Origin: Bacteroides sp. OM05-12
GTDB taxonomy: Bacteria > Bacteroidota > Bacteroidia > Bacteroidales > Bacteroidaceae
DNA length: 64,000 nt
NCBI RefSeq assembly: GCF_003438995.1
Contig: NZ_QSUN01000003.1
Span: 165,507-229,506, forward strand
Direction: 5' to 3'
Of this stretch, positions 9,237 to 17,134 are shown piece by piece; the first letter of the stretch is position 1, and each line of letters starts with the position of its first letter. Made by a program: the position numbers and the translations under genes. The notes under the pieces were generated by a model. The model was not told the DNA's origin and made no database searches. It saw only the letters and a list, made by a program, of their open reading frames with translations.

Positions 9237-10106
9237 ATGAAGTACTTTGCAGAATCAGAATTAATAATCAATCCGGATGGATCAGTATTTCATCTGCACG
9301 TAAAACCGGAGCAGTTGGCCGATAAAATCATCTTAGTAGGTGATCCGGGACGTGTGTCCCTCGTAGCGTCCCACTTTGAAAATAAAGAATGTGAAGTAGA
9401 AAGCCGTGAATTTAAAACAATTACTGGTACCTATAAAGGCAAAAGAATAACTGTTGTTTCGACTGGAATCGGCTGTGACAATATTGACATTGTAATGAAC
9501 GAATTGGATGCTTTGGCAAATATCGACTTCCAAACCCGCTACGAAAAAGAAAAATTCCGCCAATTAGAACTAGTGCGCATCGGTACTTGCGGAGGCTTGC
9601 AACCATATACTCCGGTAGGGACTTATATCTGTTCACAAAAATCGATCGGATTTGACGGACTGCTCAACTTTTATGCCGGACGAAATGAAGTGTGTGATTT
9701 AGGATTCGAGAAGGCATTCGTCGAATACATGAACTGGTCTCCCCTACTCTGTGCGCCTTATGTAATCGATGCGAGTGCTGAACTGATTTCCCGTATCAAT
9801 CAAGGCGATATGGTAAATGGAGTCACTATTGCATGTGGCGGATTCTTCGGGCCGCAAGGTCGTGAACTTCGCATCCCTCTTGCAGATCCGAAGCAAAACG
9901 AAAAGATAGAAAAATTCGAATATAAGGGTTATCGAATTACAAACTTCGAAATGGAAAGTTCTGCATTGGCAGGATTAGCCCGACTAATGGGACACAAAGC
10001 TATGACTGTCTGTATGGTCATTGCAAACCGATTAGCTAAAGAAGCAAATGCCAACTATAAAAATTCGATAGACAGTCTAATCCAACGAGTACTTGACAGA
10101 ATATAA
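9237..10106 (+). CDS. Nucleoside phosphorylase, uridine phosphorylase-like
   Basis: This 289-residue protein of the PNP/UDP fold cleaves nucleosides with phosphate to a base and ribose-1-phosphate, for salvage. Visible family features are the phosphate site start VGDPGRVSLVASHF (about 34-47), STGIGCDNIDIVMNEL, the RIGTCGGLQP loop and the C-terminal substrate motif FEMESSALAGLARL. Uridine phosphorylase is the closest type by length and by the NFEMESS pattern, but the base preference (uridine versus purine) is inferred. It stands alone between two terminators. Confidence 0.85.
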   Translation: MKYFAESELIINPDGSVFHLHVKPEQLADKIILVGDPGRVSLVASHFENKECEVESREFKTITGTYKGKRITVVSTGIGCDNIDIVMNELDALANIDFQTRYEKEKFRQLELVRIGTCGGLQPYTPVGTYICSQKSIGFDGLLNFYAGRNEVCDLGFEKAFVEYMNWSPLLCAPYVIDASAELISRINQGDMVNGVTIACGGFFGPQGRELRIPLADPKQNEKIEKFEYKGYRITNFEMESSALAGLARLMGHKAMTVCMVIANRLAKEANANYKNSIDSLIQRVLDRI

Positions 10107-10177
10107 AAGTCTATAAAACGTTATTAAAAGGAACAAGTTTAATAACTAAATAAGAAACTCATCCTCATATATTTAAT

Positions 10178-10220
10178 AATGTCCTGACAATCAAATGAAT
10201 CGTCAGGACATTTTTATTTC
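10178..10220 (+). terminator. Intrinsic terminator after the nucleoside phosphorylase gene
   Basis: The arms AATGTCCTGAC (10178-10188) and GTCAGGACATT (10202-10212) pair perfectly and are followed by TTTATTTC. An in-frame upstream ATG of mnmE (10195) lies inside this hairpin, which argues against its use as a start. Confidence 0.8.
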
Positions 10221-10231
10221 TAGAAAAAATG

Positions 10232-10239
10232 TATCTTTG
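10232..10239 (+). promoter_or_regulatory. -7 box for mnmE
   Basis: TATCTTTG is a perfect TAnnTTTG match 21 bp before the ATG at 10261. It places the transcription start between the in-frame ATG at 10195 and 10261 and so supports the shorter protein. Confidence 0.55.
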
Positions 10240-10260
10240 CAACAAATAACAGAAGATACA

Positions 10261-11652
10261 ATGATTAATCAAGATACAATATGCGCTATCGCAACTGCAC
10301 AAGGCGGGGCAATCGGTACCATAAGAGTCTCCGGTACAAAAGCCATAGAAATTACCGATAAAATATTCACTCCCACTCATAAAAATAAAAAGCTGACAGA
10401 ACAACCGGCATACACCATTTCTTTCGGACATATCAAGAATGACAATGAGATTATTGACGAAGTTTTGGTAAGTGTTTTTCGTGCTCCTCATTCATATACA
10501 GGAGAGGACTCTACCGAAATTATGTGTCATGGTTCATCCTACATTTTGCAACAAGTCATGCAGTTACTTATACAACAAGGTTGTCGTACTGCTTTACCGG
10601 GAGAATACACCCAACGTGCTTTTCTCAATGGGAAAATGGATTTAAGCCAAGCAGAAGCCGTAGCCGACTTGATAGCATCTTCTTCTGCCGCAACCCACCG
10701 TTTGGCTATGAATCAAATGCGTGGTGGTTTCAGTAAAGAATTAAGTGATCTCCGTACCCAACTGCTAAATTTCACATCTATGATAGAGTTGGAATTAGAC
10801 TTCAGCGAGGAAGATGTACAATTCGCCAATCGCGAAGATTTACGTAACCTAGCCGATCAGATAGAACACGTCATATCACGTTTGGCCAACTCTTTCAATG
10901 TTGGAAATGCCATAAAGAATGGAATTCCGGTCGCTATCATCGGTGAGACAAATGCCGGAAAGTCCACCTTACTAAATGTCTTACTTAACGAAGAAAAAGC
11001 TATAGTTAGCGACATTCATGGCACGACTCGTGATGTAATAGAAGATACGGTAAGTATCAATGGAATCACTTTCCGATTCATTGATACGGCCGGTATCCGT
11101 GAAACCCACGATACAATAGAAACATTAGGTATAGAACGGACTTTTAAAAAAATAGAACAGGCAGATATTATCCTTTGGATGGTAGATTCTACCGATGCAC
11201 GTATGCAGATAGAAATGCTTTCACCTAAAATTCTGCCTTTATGTAAAAATAAAAAGCTCACTCTATTATTTAATAAAGCAGAATATATTCATGAAAATCT
11301 CAAAAGTGAACTAACTAGATTAGCGAAGCAATTAAATATAGAATATATCTTCATATCTGCTAAGAACAGAGATAATATCTCAGAACTAGAAAATCACCTA
11401 ACAAAAACAGCCTCTCTTCCTCAAATCAGTCAAAACGATGTCATCGTAACCAACATACGTCATTATGAAGCACTCACCCATGCTTTAGACTCCATTCACA
11501 GAGTACAAAACGGATTACAAACCAATCTATCCGGTGATTTTATCAGTCAGGATTTAAGGGAATGTATCTTTCATCTAAGTGATATTGTTGGAGAAGTAAC
11601 TAATGACCAAGTGCTTGGGAATATCTTTAAAAATTTCTGCGTGGGCAAGTAA
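10261..11652 (+). CDS. mnmE: tRNA uridine-5-carboxymethylaminomethyl modification GTPase MnmE
   Basis: This 463-residue protein has the normal MnmE length. The N-terminal folate-binding domain (TICAIATAQGGAIGTIRVSG, SYTGEDSTEIMCHGS) leads into a helical domain with an inserted G domain. GTPase motifs are G1 GETNAGKST (about 228-236), G2/G3 DIHGTTRD and DTAGIRE, and G4 NKAE in place of the usual NKxD. The C-terminal FCVGK carries the catalytic cysteine. With MnmG it modifies the wobble uridine of tRNAs. The start at 10261 is chosen on the family N-terminus and the promoter position. Confidence 0.95.
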   Translation: MINQDTICAIATAQGGAIGTIRVSGTKAIEITDKIFTPTHKNKKLTEQPAYTISFGHIKNDNEIIDEVLVSVFRAPHSYTGEDSTEIMCHGSSYILQQVMQLLIQQGCRTALPGEYTQRAFLNGKMDLSQAEAVADLIASSSAATHRLAMNQMRGGFSKELSDLRTQLLNFTSMIELELDFSEEDVQFANREDLRNLADQIEHVISRLANSFNVGNAIKNGIPVAIIGETNAGKSTLLNVLLNEEKAIVSDIHGTTRDVIEDTVSINGITFRFIDTAGIRETHDTIETLGIERTFKKIEQADIILWMVDSTDARMQIEMLSPKILPLCKNKKLTLLFNKAEYIHENLKSELTRLAKQLNIEYIFISAKNRDNISELENHLTKTASLPQISQNDVIVTNIRHYEALTHALDSIHRVQNGLQTNLSGDFISQDLRECIFHLSDIVGEVTNDQVLGNIFKNFCVGK

Positions 11653-11971
11653 CCTATAATTACAGCCAACAACAAACATATATAAAACATTGTAAACCCA
11701 TTATCCCACTTAGATTGAAAAACGATTCGATCTGATTATTTATCTTGTTTTTACATCATAATTACAGTAAGAATAAACAAAACATTTATTCTTACACCAA
11801 CAATACTAATAAAGTTACCGCAAAATTGTACGCGCATAACCTAAAATAAGAACTGAGTTCATCGACTTTTATTCGGTATTTACCGATTTTAGTCAGAAAA
11901 CCAACGAATTTAACTTTTCATTGTACACAAAGTAAAGTACTTTTGCAGCATAACAAAAAAATAAATAAACA
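11653..11971. other. Intergenic region between mnmE and the LiaF-like gene
   Basis: This 319-bp AT-rich stretch has no credible gene. The only supported signal is a -7 box (11938-11945) near its right end. No strong terminator hairpin with a T-run was found after mnmE. Confidence 0.6.
11938..11945 (+). promoter_or_regulatory. -7 box for the LiaF-like/LytTR operon
   Basis: TACTTTTG is a perfect TAnnTTTG match 26 bp before the ATG at 11972. The nearest TTG (11921-11923) is only 14 bp upstream, so the -33 element is weak. Confidence 0.5.
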
Positions 11972-12703
11972 ATGGAAACAAATCAACCAAGTCAAAGAAG
12001 AAGATTCCTTTCTTTCAAACTTTATTTCGGTTCAATACTTATCTTATTAGGGTTGCTGATGATGGCAAGAAATGGGAATTATATTAATGAAGATTTATAT
12101 TCTGCATTGATTTCCTGGCCTATGATACCTATTTTATTAGGATTTTACACTTTACTTCACCGCAACTTCACAAGTGGACTCATATTTATTGCAGTCGGAC
12201 TCTATTTCTTAATGCCTTATTTCACTTGGATAGGACCTAATGCAGTCTTTTGGCCATATTTCCTCATCGGAGGAGGAATTGCATTTATCTTTATACCAAG
12301 AAATAAAAGGCATAAGGAATGGAAACATCACCATTGCTCATCGTCCAACAATAATTATACCAGCAAAGATGGATATATAAATTCAGAAAGTGTATTCGGT
12401 AGTGTTCAGCAAATTGTGATGGATGAAACATTCAAAGGTGCAACAATCAAAAACAATTTTGGAGGAACAGTTCTTGATCTCAGGAGAACAACTCTGATTG
12501 AAAAAGAAACTTATATTGAGTTAAATTGCAATTTCGGTGGAATAGAAATATATATCCCATCCAGCTGGAACGTCCGCATGGAAGTTAATCCTTTTCTTGG
12601 CGGATGTGAGGATTCTCGTATTCCAAGTCTCAATATTGATTTAGAACACACATTGATCATTCGTGGGAATGTCTCTTTTGGAGGTATTGAAATTAAAAGC
12701 TAA
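11972..12703 (+). CDS. LiaF-like membrane protein with DUF5668-type N-terminus
   Basis: This is a 243-residue protein. Residues about 15-110 form three to four short membrane helices (LYFGSILILLGLLMMAR, WPMIPILLGFYTLLHR, TSGLIFIAVGLYFLMPYF, WPYFLIGGGIAFIFIP), as in the LiaF transmembrane/DUF5668 family. A histidine/serine linker follows, then a C-terminal beta-solenoid-like domain (ESVFGSVQQIVMDETFKG, IELNCNFGGIEIYIPSSW, IIRGNVSFGGIEI). LiaF-type proteins sense envelope stress and restrain a partner regulator. Its stop codon overlaps the start of the LytTR gene (TAATG), so the two are translationally coupled and probably form one regulatory unit. Confidence 0.8.
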   Translation: METNQPSQRRRFLSFKLYFGSILILLGLLMMARNGNYINEDLYSALISWPMIPILLGFYTLLHRNFTSGLIFIAVGLYFLMPYFTWIGPNAVFWPYFLIGGGIAFIFIPRNKRHKEWKHHHCSSSNNNYTSKDGYINSESVFGSVQQIVMDETFKGATIKNNFGGTVLDLRRTTLIEKETYIELNCNFGGIEIYIPSSWNVRMEVNPFLGGCEDSRIPSLNIDLEHTLIIRGNVSFGGIEIKS

Positions 12704-13494
12704 TGAACTCTGAGCATCCATTTACAAAATCCTATTTGCGGATAGTAATTATATCTGCAATAATGATTTCCGCCATTTTAGTCTATTGGGGATTATTACT
12801 CCTTTATACACCAATCCCTCCTGTAGCCGCTCTGATTGATAGCATTATTTCCACCGGAATATTTGCCATCCTAAGCTATCTACTATGGTATGCCGTCGGC
12901 TTCATTAATTCACTTTATGCAGAAATAATATTGACTATAATAGTCATGATTGTATGGCTCACCGGTACTTTCATTGGTCAATATTTGGGAGAACAGACTG
13001 TAACCGGTACGCCTTCTATCTTTTTACCCACACTCCCTATACGCCTCACTTGCGGCTTGCTGTGCTGGATTATCATCTCACAATGGTATCATCTCCAAAG
13101 ACTAACGGAGTGGAAAAAAGAAAGAATAATCAATGAAAATATCCAAACTATACAGACAAGCGGGATCACTGACCGTATCGCTGTAAAAGACGGATCACAT
13201 ATTCACATTATACACCTAAAGGATCTGATCTATATCCAAGCCTGTGGAGATTACGTCACACTATTTACATCCAATGGGGAATATTTAAAGGAAGAAACCA
13301 TGAAGTATTTAGAATCCAATCTGCCTGCTGATAAGTTTTTAAGGATTCATCGTTCTTTTATAGTCAATCTTGAACAAATACAACAGGTAGAACTTTTCGG
13401 AAAGGAAACCTACCACGTATTATTAAAAAACGGAGCAACACTACGGGCTAGTAACACAGGGTATAAATTACTGAAAGAGCAACTTTCCTTATAA
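12703..13494 (+). CDS. Membrane-anchored LytTR-family transcriptional regulator
   Basis: This 263-residue protein has four N-terminal membrane helices (IVIISAIMISAILVYWGLLL, LIDSIISTGIFAILSYLL, EIILTIIVMIVWLTGTFIG, LTCGLLCWIIISQWYHL). A C-terminal LytTR DNA-binding domain covers about 160-263 (IHIIHLKDLIYIQACGDYV, ESNLPADKFLRIHRSFIVNL, LKNGATLRASNTGYKLL). It has no receiver domain, so the signal probably comes through the membrane part or the coupled LiaF-like protein. The one-base overlap with that gene supports joint expression. The target promoter is not visible; autoregulation is plausible. Confidence 0.85.
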   Translation: MNSEHPFTKSYLRIVIISAIMISAILVYWGLLLLYTPIPPVAALIDSIISTGIFAILSYLLWYAVGFINSLYAEIILTIIVMIVWLTGTFIGQYLGEQTVTGTPSIFLPTLPIRLTCGLLCWIIISQWYHLQRLTEWKKERIINENIQTIQTSGITDRIAVKDGSHIHIIHLKDLIYIQACGDYVTLFTSNGEYLKEETMKYLESNLPADKFLRIHRSFIVNLEQIQQVELFGKETYHVLLKNGATLRASNTGYKLLKEQLSL

Positions 13495-13521
13495 CTAAGA
13501 TTCATAAATATATAAAAGAAC

Positions 13522-13572
13522 TTAGCCGGCTAATATAAACATCAGATGTTATATATAGCCGGCTGAATTTTT
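13522..13572 (+). terminator. Intrinsic terminator after the LytTR gene
   Basis: The arms TTAGCCGGCTAATATAA and TTATATATAGCCGGCTGAA pair over most of their length and are followed by TTTTTAATT. It lies 28 bp after the stop codon. Confidence 0.7.
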
Positions 13573-13783
13573 AATTATACATACCGCTAAAATCAGTCAA
13601 CAAAATATTATGCACTAAATCATGATTTCATTCCCACTAAAAAGCACTTTCACTATAATTAATTGGCAATCAAGAACAAAGAGACAAATAGTGATAAGTG
13701 AAGGCAAGCAAAGTAAAAGTTGAATAACTGCTAAAATTGTAATATAGACAATCTAAAAACGCCTAAGGGAGCGTTGATCTACA

Positions 13784-13849
13784 CTCCAGTAGCTATAAGC
13801 CAACACTCCTTTGAGCGTTAGCCATCACTCCCTTGAGCAAAAAGCAATA
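13784..13849. repeat. Three degenerate 22-bp tandem units
   Basis: Units begin CTCC at 13784, 13806 and 13828 and share the pattern CTCC-n-TTGAGC-n-AGCCA/AGCAA. The first is the most divergent. A fourth partial unit (TCCCTTAGG) follows at 13850. Function is unknown. Confidence 0.5.
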
Positions 13850-13866
13850 TCCCTTAGGTGATTTAC

Positions 13867-13944
13867 AATGGTACGGTCCATTACAAACAAACATACGGTC
13901 GATTGATTACAAACTCCTATCGTTTGCAAGCAATCGACCGTATG
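13867..13944. repeat. REP-like palindrome, copy 2
   Basis: The outer stem CATACGGTCGATTG (13892-13905) pairs perfectly with CAATCGACCGTATG (13931-13944). Inside lies a second hairpin, CAAACTCCTATCGTTTG (13910-13926). A separate small hairpin AATGGTACGGTCCATT (13868-13883) precedes it. The same modules recur at 26.2 and 61.6 kb. Confidence 0.8.
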
Positions 13945-14079
13945 TTGAATAATGAATATCTGCTACCACTAAATCTATCTTCCAGAAATCACCTAAGGTC
14001 AATATAAGACACAAAAAGAGCTATCATCTCGCAAATTATGAGATGACAACTCTAATATTCTTATATTCTGAATCCTTCC

Positions 14080-14475
14080 TTATTCTGCCGGAGTAGCCGG
14101 AGTTTCTGCAGCAGGAGCGTCTTGCGCCGGAGCAGCATCCGGAGTTGCAGCATCTGTCTTAGGAGTAGCAAAACCAGCCGGAGCATTCAGCGGATTGGTT
14201 TTTTCTTCTTTTACAGCCTGCTTTTCAATAACCGAGCCATCATCTTTCGATGCAGTTGGAACAACATACGCAGAAGCAATACTTATGATTACCATAAACG
14301 CAGCCAATCCCCAAGTTGTTTTTTCGAGAACATCGGTTGTTTTACGAACGCCCATAATTTGATTCGAAGAAGAAAAACCAGAAGCAAGACCTCCGCCTTT
14401 TGAATTCTGAATCAAAACAATGAAGCACATCAGCACTGCTGCAATAACCATTAAGATAACTAATAATAAATACAT
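14080..14475 (-). CDS. secG: Preprotein translocase subunit SecG
   Basis: This 131-residue protein has the SecG layout: an N-terminal helix (LLLVILMVIAAVLMCFIVLI), the conserved loop QNSKGGGLASGFSSSNQ, and a second helix (TTWGLAAFMVIISIASAYV). A C-terminal alanine/proline-rich tail (about 85-131) extends past the usual core, as often seen in Bacteroidetes. SecG joins SecYE in the inner membrane and assists SecA-driven export. It is the last gene of a four-gene block with the TPR, lptE and sigma-54 activator genes, 4 bp after the TPR gene. Confidence 0.95.
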   Translation of the reverse strand: MYLLLVILMVIAAVLMCFIVLIQNSKGGGLASGFSSSNQIMGVRKTTDVLEKTTWGLAAFMVIISIASAYVVPTASKDDGSVIEKQAVKEEKTNPLNAPAGFATPKTDAATPDAAPAQDAPAAETPATPAE

Positions 14476-14479
14476 TTTG

Positions 14480-15235
14480 TTATTTTGATTTAGTGTTAAT
14501 AATCAATTTTTCCAAAAATCTAATTTGGTCTGCAAAGTAAGCATTTTTTTTCGGATATTTCAAACTTAATTTTTTAATTATTTCAAGAGCTTTGGAATAT
14601 CTTTGTTGTTTAACGTAAATTTTAGCCAAAGTTTCCGTAAAACAGCTTTCATCTTCTTCGTCTTCTTCTAAAACAGACTCTGCAGATGTAGTTTCTTCAC
14701 CAACCGAATCTTCCGGCAAAACCTTCAGCCGCATAGACGTCTCACTCTCGGCTTTCTCTATAAAATCATCAATTAAATCCTGTCCCTTCAACTTTGGCGC
14801 TTCATCCATAACCGGCACTTCGAGTTCATCATCCCGAAGCAGGTAAGAAGTATAGTCCATCGATAAATCAAGGTTGGGAGCAGGCATGGTTTCTTCCGGT
14901 ATTGTGGAAAGGAAAGCATCAATCAATGCCAATGTTCTATCAAGGGTAGGCTCTTCTTCTAAAAGCAAGTCATCAGCAACTTGTTTAGATTCAAGGACGA
15001 ATTTATCTCCTTCAATAAGATAAAACAACACCCTTCTATCGGCCACATACAATGCCGCTTTCCGCAATTCACTGCCGAAAGTTATATCATGGAGTATATA
15101 TAGATTCTTAAGATAAAGCAAACGGGCAGTCTGGAAATAAGGGTAACGAGCCAGAATATTACGTAGCTCGTAAAGAGTATCCCTATTCAGTTTACCGGGG
15201 TCAGTTATCAATTCCTGTAAATTCACGGCAGTCAT
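14480..15235 (-). CDS. Conserved TPR-like protein of the lptE-secG block
   Basis: This is a 251-residue cytoplasmic-looking protein with no signal peptide. The N-terminal half is helical (LYELRNILARYPYFQTARLL, ELRKAALYVADRRVLFYLI). The middle is acidic and low complexity (about 150-205), and the C-terminus holds one clear tetratricopeptide repeat (FTETLAKIYVKQQRYSKALE, IIKKLSLKYPKKNAYFADQI). It sits 3 bp after lptE and 4 bp before secG, so it is cotranscribed with envelope-export genes. No specific function is known to me. Confidence 0.75.
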   Translation of the reverse strand: MTAVNLQELITDPGKLNRDTLYELRNILARYPYFQTARLLYLKNLYILHDITFGSELRKAALYVADRRVLFYLIEGDKFVLESKQVADDLLLEEEPTLDRTLALIDAFLSTIPEETMPAPNLDLSMDYTSYLLRDDELEVPVMDEAPKLKGQDLIDDFIEKAESETSMRLKVLPEDSVGEETTSAESVLEEDEEDESCFTETLAKIYVKQQRYSKALEIIKKLSLKYPKKNAYFADQIRFLEKLIINTKSK

Positions 15236-15238
15236 TTC

Positions 15239-15763
15239 TTACCAGTTAGCCACTGTTGCATTAAATATCTGATCAACAATCTCATCTACCATCTCACTTA
15301 TCAAATCATCTTGTACAGCAGGAAGCTGATACTTTGAAGAATCATAATTTCTGAACGTAGAGAACTGACGTTCAAAATCTTCCGCATGATTTGTGTTATT
15401 GACAAAACGAACATTTACTGTCAGTTTCAACTGTGCCTCAGAAGCATACCCATCTGCTTTCACCGCCTGATTTAAGACCTCATACCCGACGATTTCTCCC
15501 GATATATTTAAATCTCCATTACGAGGAACCAGCTGTAGACGGGTCTGTGTCATGTAAATCGTTTGCAGGTCATCATTGAAGACCGTAGCCAAAGGAGGAT
15601 ACACATATGCAGATCTTATCGGGAATGTTTCAATAGTTATTGTTTTTACCTTATCGTAATTAATAGATGCTCCGTTAAATTTATAGGAAATAGAACAAGA
15701 GTTCACCAACACAAGCAAAACTATCAACGCTAAAGATCTATATATATTCTTAATCCAAACCAT
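15239..15763 (-). CDS. lptE: LptE family LPS-assembly lipoprotein
   Basis: This 174-residue lipoprotein has a signal with lipobox LVNSC (C about residue 23), followed by SISYKFNGASI, IETFPIRSAYVYPPLATVFN, LQLVPRNGDLNISGEIVGYE and a conserved C-terminal helix (DLISEMVDEIVDQIFNATVA). This is the Bacteroidetes LptE pattern. LptE plugs the LptD barrel in the outer membrane and helps deliver LPS to the surface. Its start overlaps the end of the sigma-54 activator gene by 14 bp, which suggests translational coupling. Confidence 0.88.
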   Translation of the reverse strand: MVWIKNIYRSLALIVLLVLVNSCSISYKFNGASINYDKVKTITIETFPIRSAYVYPPLATVFNDDLQTIYMTQTRLQLVPRNGDLNISGEIVGYEVLNQAVKADGYASEAQLKLTVNVRFVNNTNHAEDFERQFSTFRNYDSSKYQLPAVQDDLISEMVDEIVDQIFNATVANW

Positions 15764-16991
15764 ATTCTTTTATCTTTCTATATAATGTACGCTCCGAAAT
15801 ATTCAGATCTTTCGCTGCATTCTTACGTTTACCATGATGCTTCTCCAGTGCTTTCCGTATCATTTCTTTTTCTAAATCATCCAATGACAATGATTCTTCC
15901 ACATATTCCTCCGTATCCTGAATATCATCTTCGTCAGCATTGCTCTTTGTTGCCGACAGATTTATAGTGGGAACAGCTGCCGGTTGTGCAGCCACCAATC
16001 CCGTACCCGTTGGCGGATAATAAGCAACCGAGGTCGTACCACTTGGATTCTGTGCTTGCTCCGTCATGATATTATGAACTAACTTCTTCAATTCAGTAAC
16101 ATCCTGCCGCATATCAAAGAGAACTTGATAAAGAATTTCCCGTTCACTTTCAAACGTTTTACTCTGTTTTCCTCCGAATAGCATAGGTAACCGTTGTTCC
16201 TGCTGAGCAGGCAAGTAATTGCGAAGAATATCCGGAGTTATCTCCCTATTCGTTTCAATAATTGATATTTGTTCCGTTATATTTTTCAACTGACGGACAT
16301 TACCCGGCCACGGATAAGACATCAGAATCTTCTTTGCTTCTTCCGTCAACTGAATGGCCGGCATACGATATTTCTCTGCAAAGTCCGAAGCAAATTTACG
16401 AAACAAAAGTACAGTATCATCAGGACGCTCACGCAATGGCGGTACTTTAATCGGCACAGTATTAAGACGGTAATATAAATCTTCTCTAAAACGTCCGTCG
16501 GCAATCGCTTCTGTGAGGTTCACATTCGTAGCAGCAACAATCCGCACATCAGTCTTCTGCACTTTAGAAGAACCTACTTTTATAAACTCTCCGGTTTCAA
16601 GCACACGCAACAAACGAGCCTGTGTAGATAAAGGTAACTCTCCAACTTCATCCAAAAAGATAGTACCGCCATCAGCCTCACCAAAATACCCTTTACGATC
16701 ACTTACAGCTCCCGTAAAAGCTCCCTTTTCATGACCAAACAATTCCGAATCTATCGTACCTTCGGGAATAGCACCGCAATTCACGGCAATATATTGTCCA
16801 TGTTTTCTCCTGCTATATTGATGTATAATCTGAGGGAAACTTTCTTTTCCAACTCCACTTTCTCCAGTTATCAACACAGATAAATCTGTTGGTGCCACTT
16901 GGATAGCAATATCAATAGCACGGTTCAAAGCCTCGGCATTACCAATAATCCCAAACCTTAACTTAACTTGCTGAATCTCTGATTTAATCAT
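15750..16991 (-). CDS. Sigma-54-type AAA+ transcriptional activator with Fis HTH
   Basis: This 413-residue protein lacks a receiver domain. The AAA+ domain covers about 15-240, with Walker A GESGVGKE, the sigma-54 contact loop GAFTGA, Walker B GGTIFLDEVGEL and the arginine-finger region. The C-terminus is a Fis-type helix-turn-helix (EKHHGKRKNAAKDLNISERT). A variable linker lies between them. The frame extends to a TTG at 17042, but a -7 box at 17013-17020 places the start of transcription inside that extension, so the ATG at 16991 (or 16997) is favoured. The lack of a sensor domain suggests it acts constitutively or through a partner protein. It is the first gene of the lptE-secG block. Confidence 0.88.
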   Translation of the reverse strand: MIKSEIQQVKLRFGIIGNAEALNRAIDIAIQVAPTDLSVLITGESGVGKESFPQIIHQYSRRKHGQYIAVNCGAIPEGTIDSELFGHEKGAFTGAVSDRKGYFGEADGGTIFLDEVGELPLSTQARLLRVLETGEFIKVGSSKVQKTDVRIVAATNVNLTEAIADGRFREDLYYRLNTVPIKVPPLRERPDDTVLLFRKFASDFAEKYRMPAIQLTEEAKKILMSYPWPGNVRQLKNITEQISIIETNREITPDILRNYLPAQQEQRLPMLFGGKQSKTFESEREILYQVLFDMRQDVTELKKLVHNIMTEQAQNPSGTTSVAYYPPTGTGLVAAQPAAVPTINLSATKSNADEDDIQDTEEYVEESLSLDDLEKEMIRKALEKHHGKRKNAAKDLNISERTLYRKIKEYGLD

Positions 16992-17012
16992 ATACATCTT
17001 TGATTTATATGA

Positions 17013-17020
17013 CAAAATTA
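17013..17020 (-). promoter_or_regulatory. -7 box for the activator-lptE-TPR-secG operon
   Basis: Minus-strand TAATTTTG is a perfect TAnnTTTG match. CTTG lies 19 bp upstream as a possible -33 element. It supports translation from 16991 or 16997. Confidence 0.6.
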
Positions 17021-17083
17021 CAAAAAGCTTTCGAGCAAACAAGCAATTTTGTCAGAAATAAAGTTTATTAAGGTAATGTATAT

Positions 17084-17116
17084 AAAAAACGAGAGGCGGA
17101 GCAAAACCCCGCCTCT
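17084..17116 (-). terminator. Intrinsic terminator after inositol-3-phosphate synthase
   Basis: On the minus strand the arms AGAGGCGG and CCGCCTCT form a GC-rich stem followed by CGTTTTTTATA. It lies 18 bp after the stop codon of the synthase gene. Confidence 0.85.
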
Positions 17117-17134
17117 ACCTTATATATAGAAAAT

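Larger units (their letters stand above)
13495..14079. other. Intergenic region rich in repeats between the LytTR gene and secG
   Basis: No credible gene lies here. It holds a terminator (13522-13572), three degenerate 22-bp tandem units (13784-13849), a perfect 13-bp inverted repeat (CCTTAGGTGATTT 13852-13864 and its complement 13986-13998) and, nested inside it, a REP-like element (13867-13944). The genes on both sides end toward this region, so it is a convergent spacer. Confidence 0.7.
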
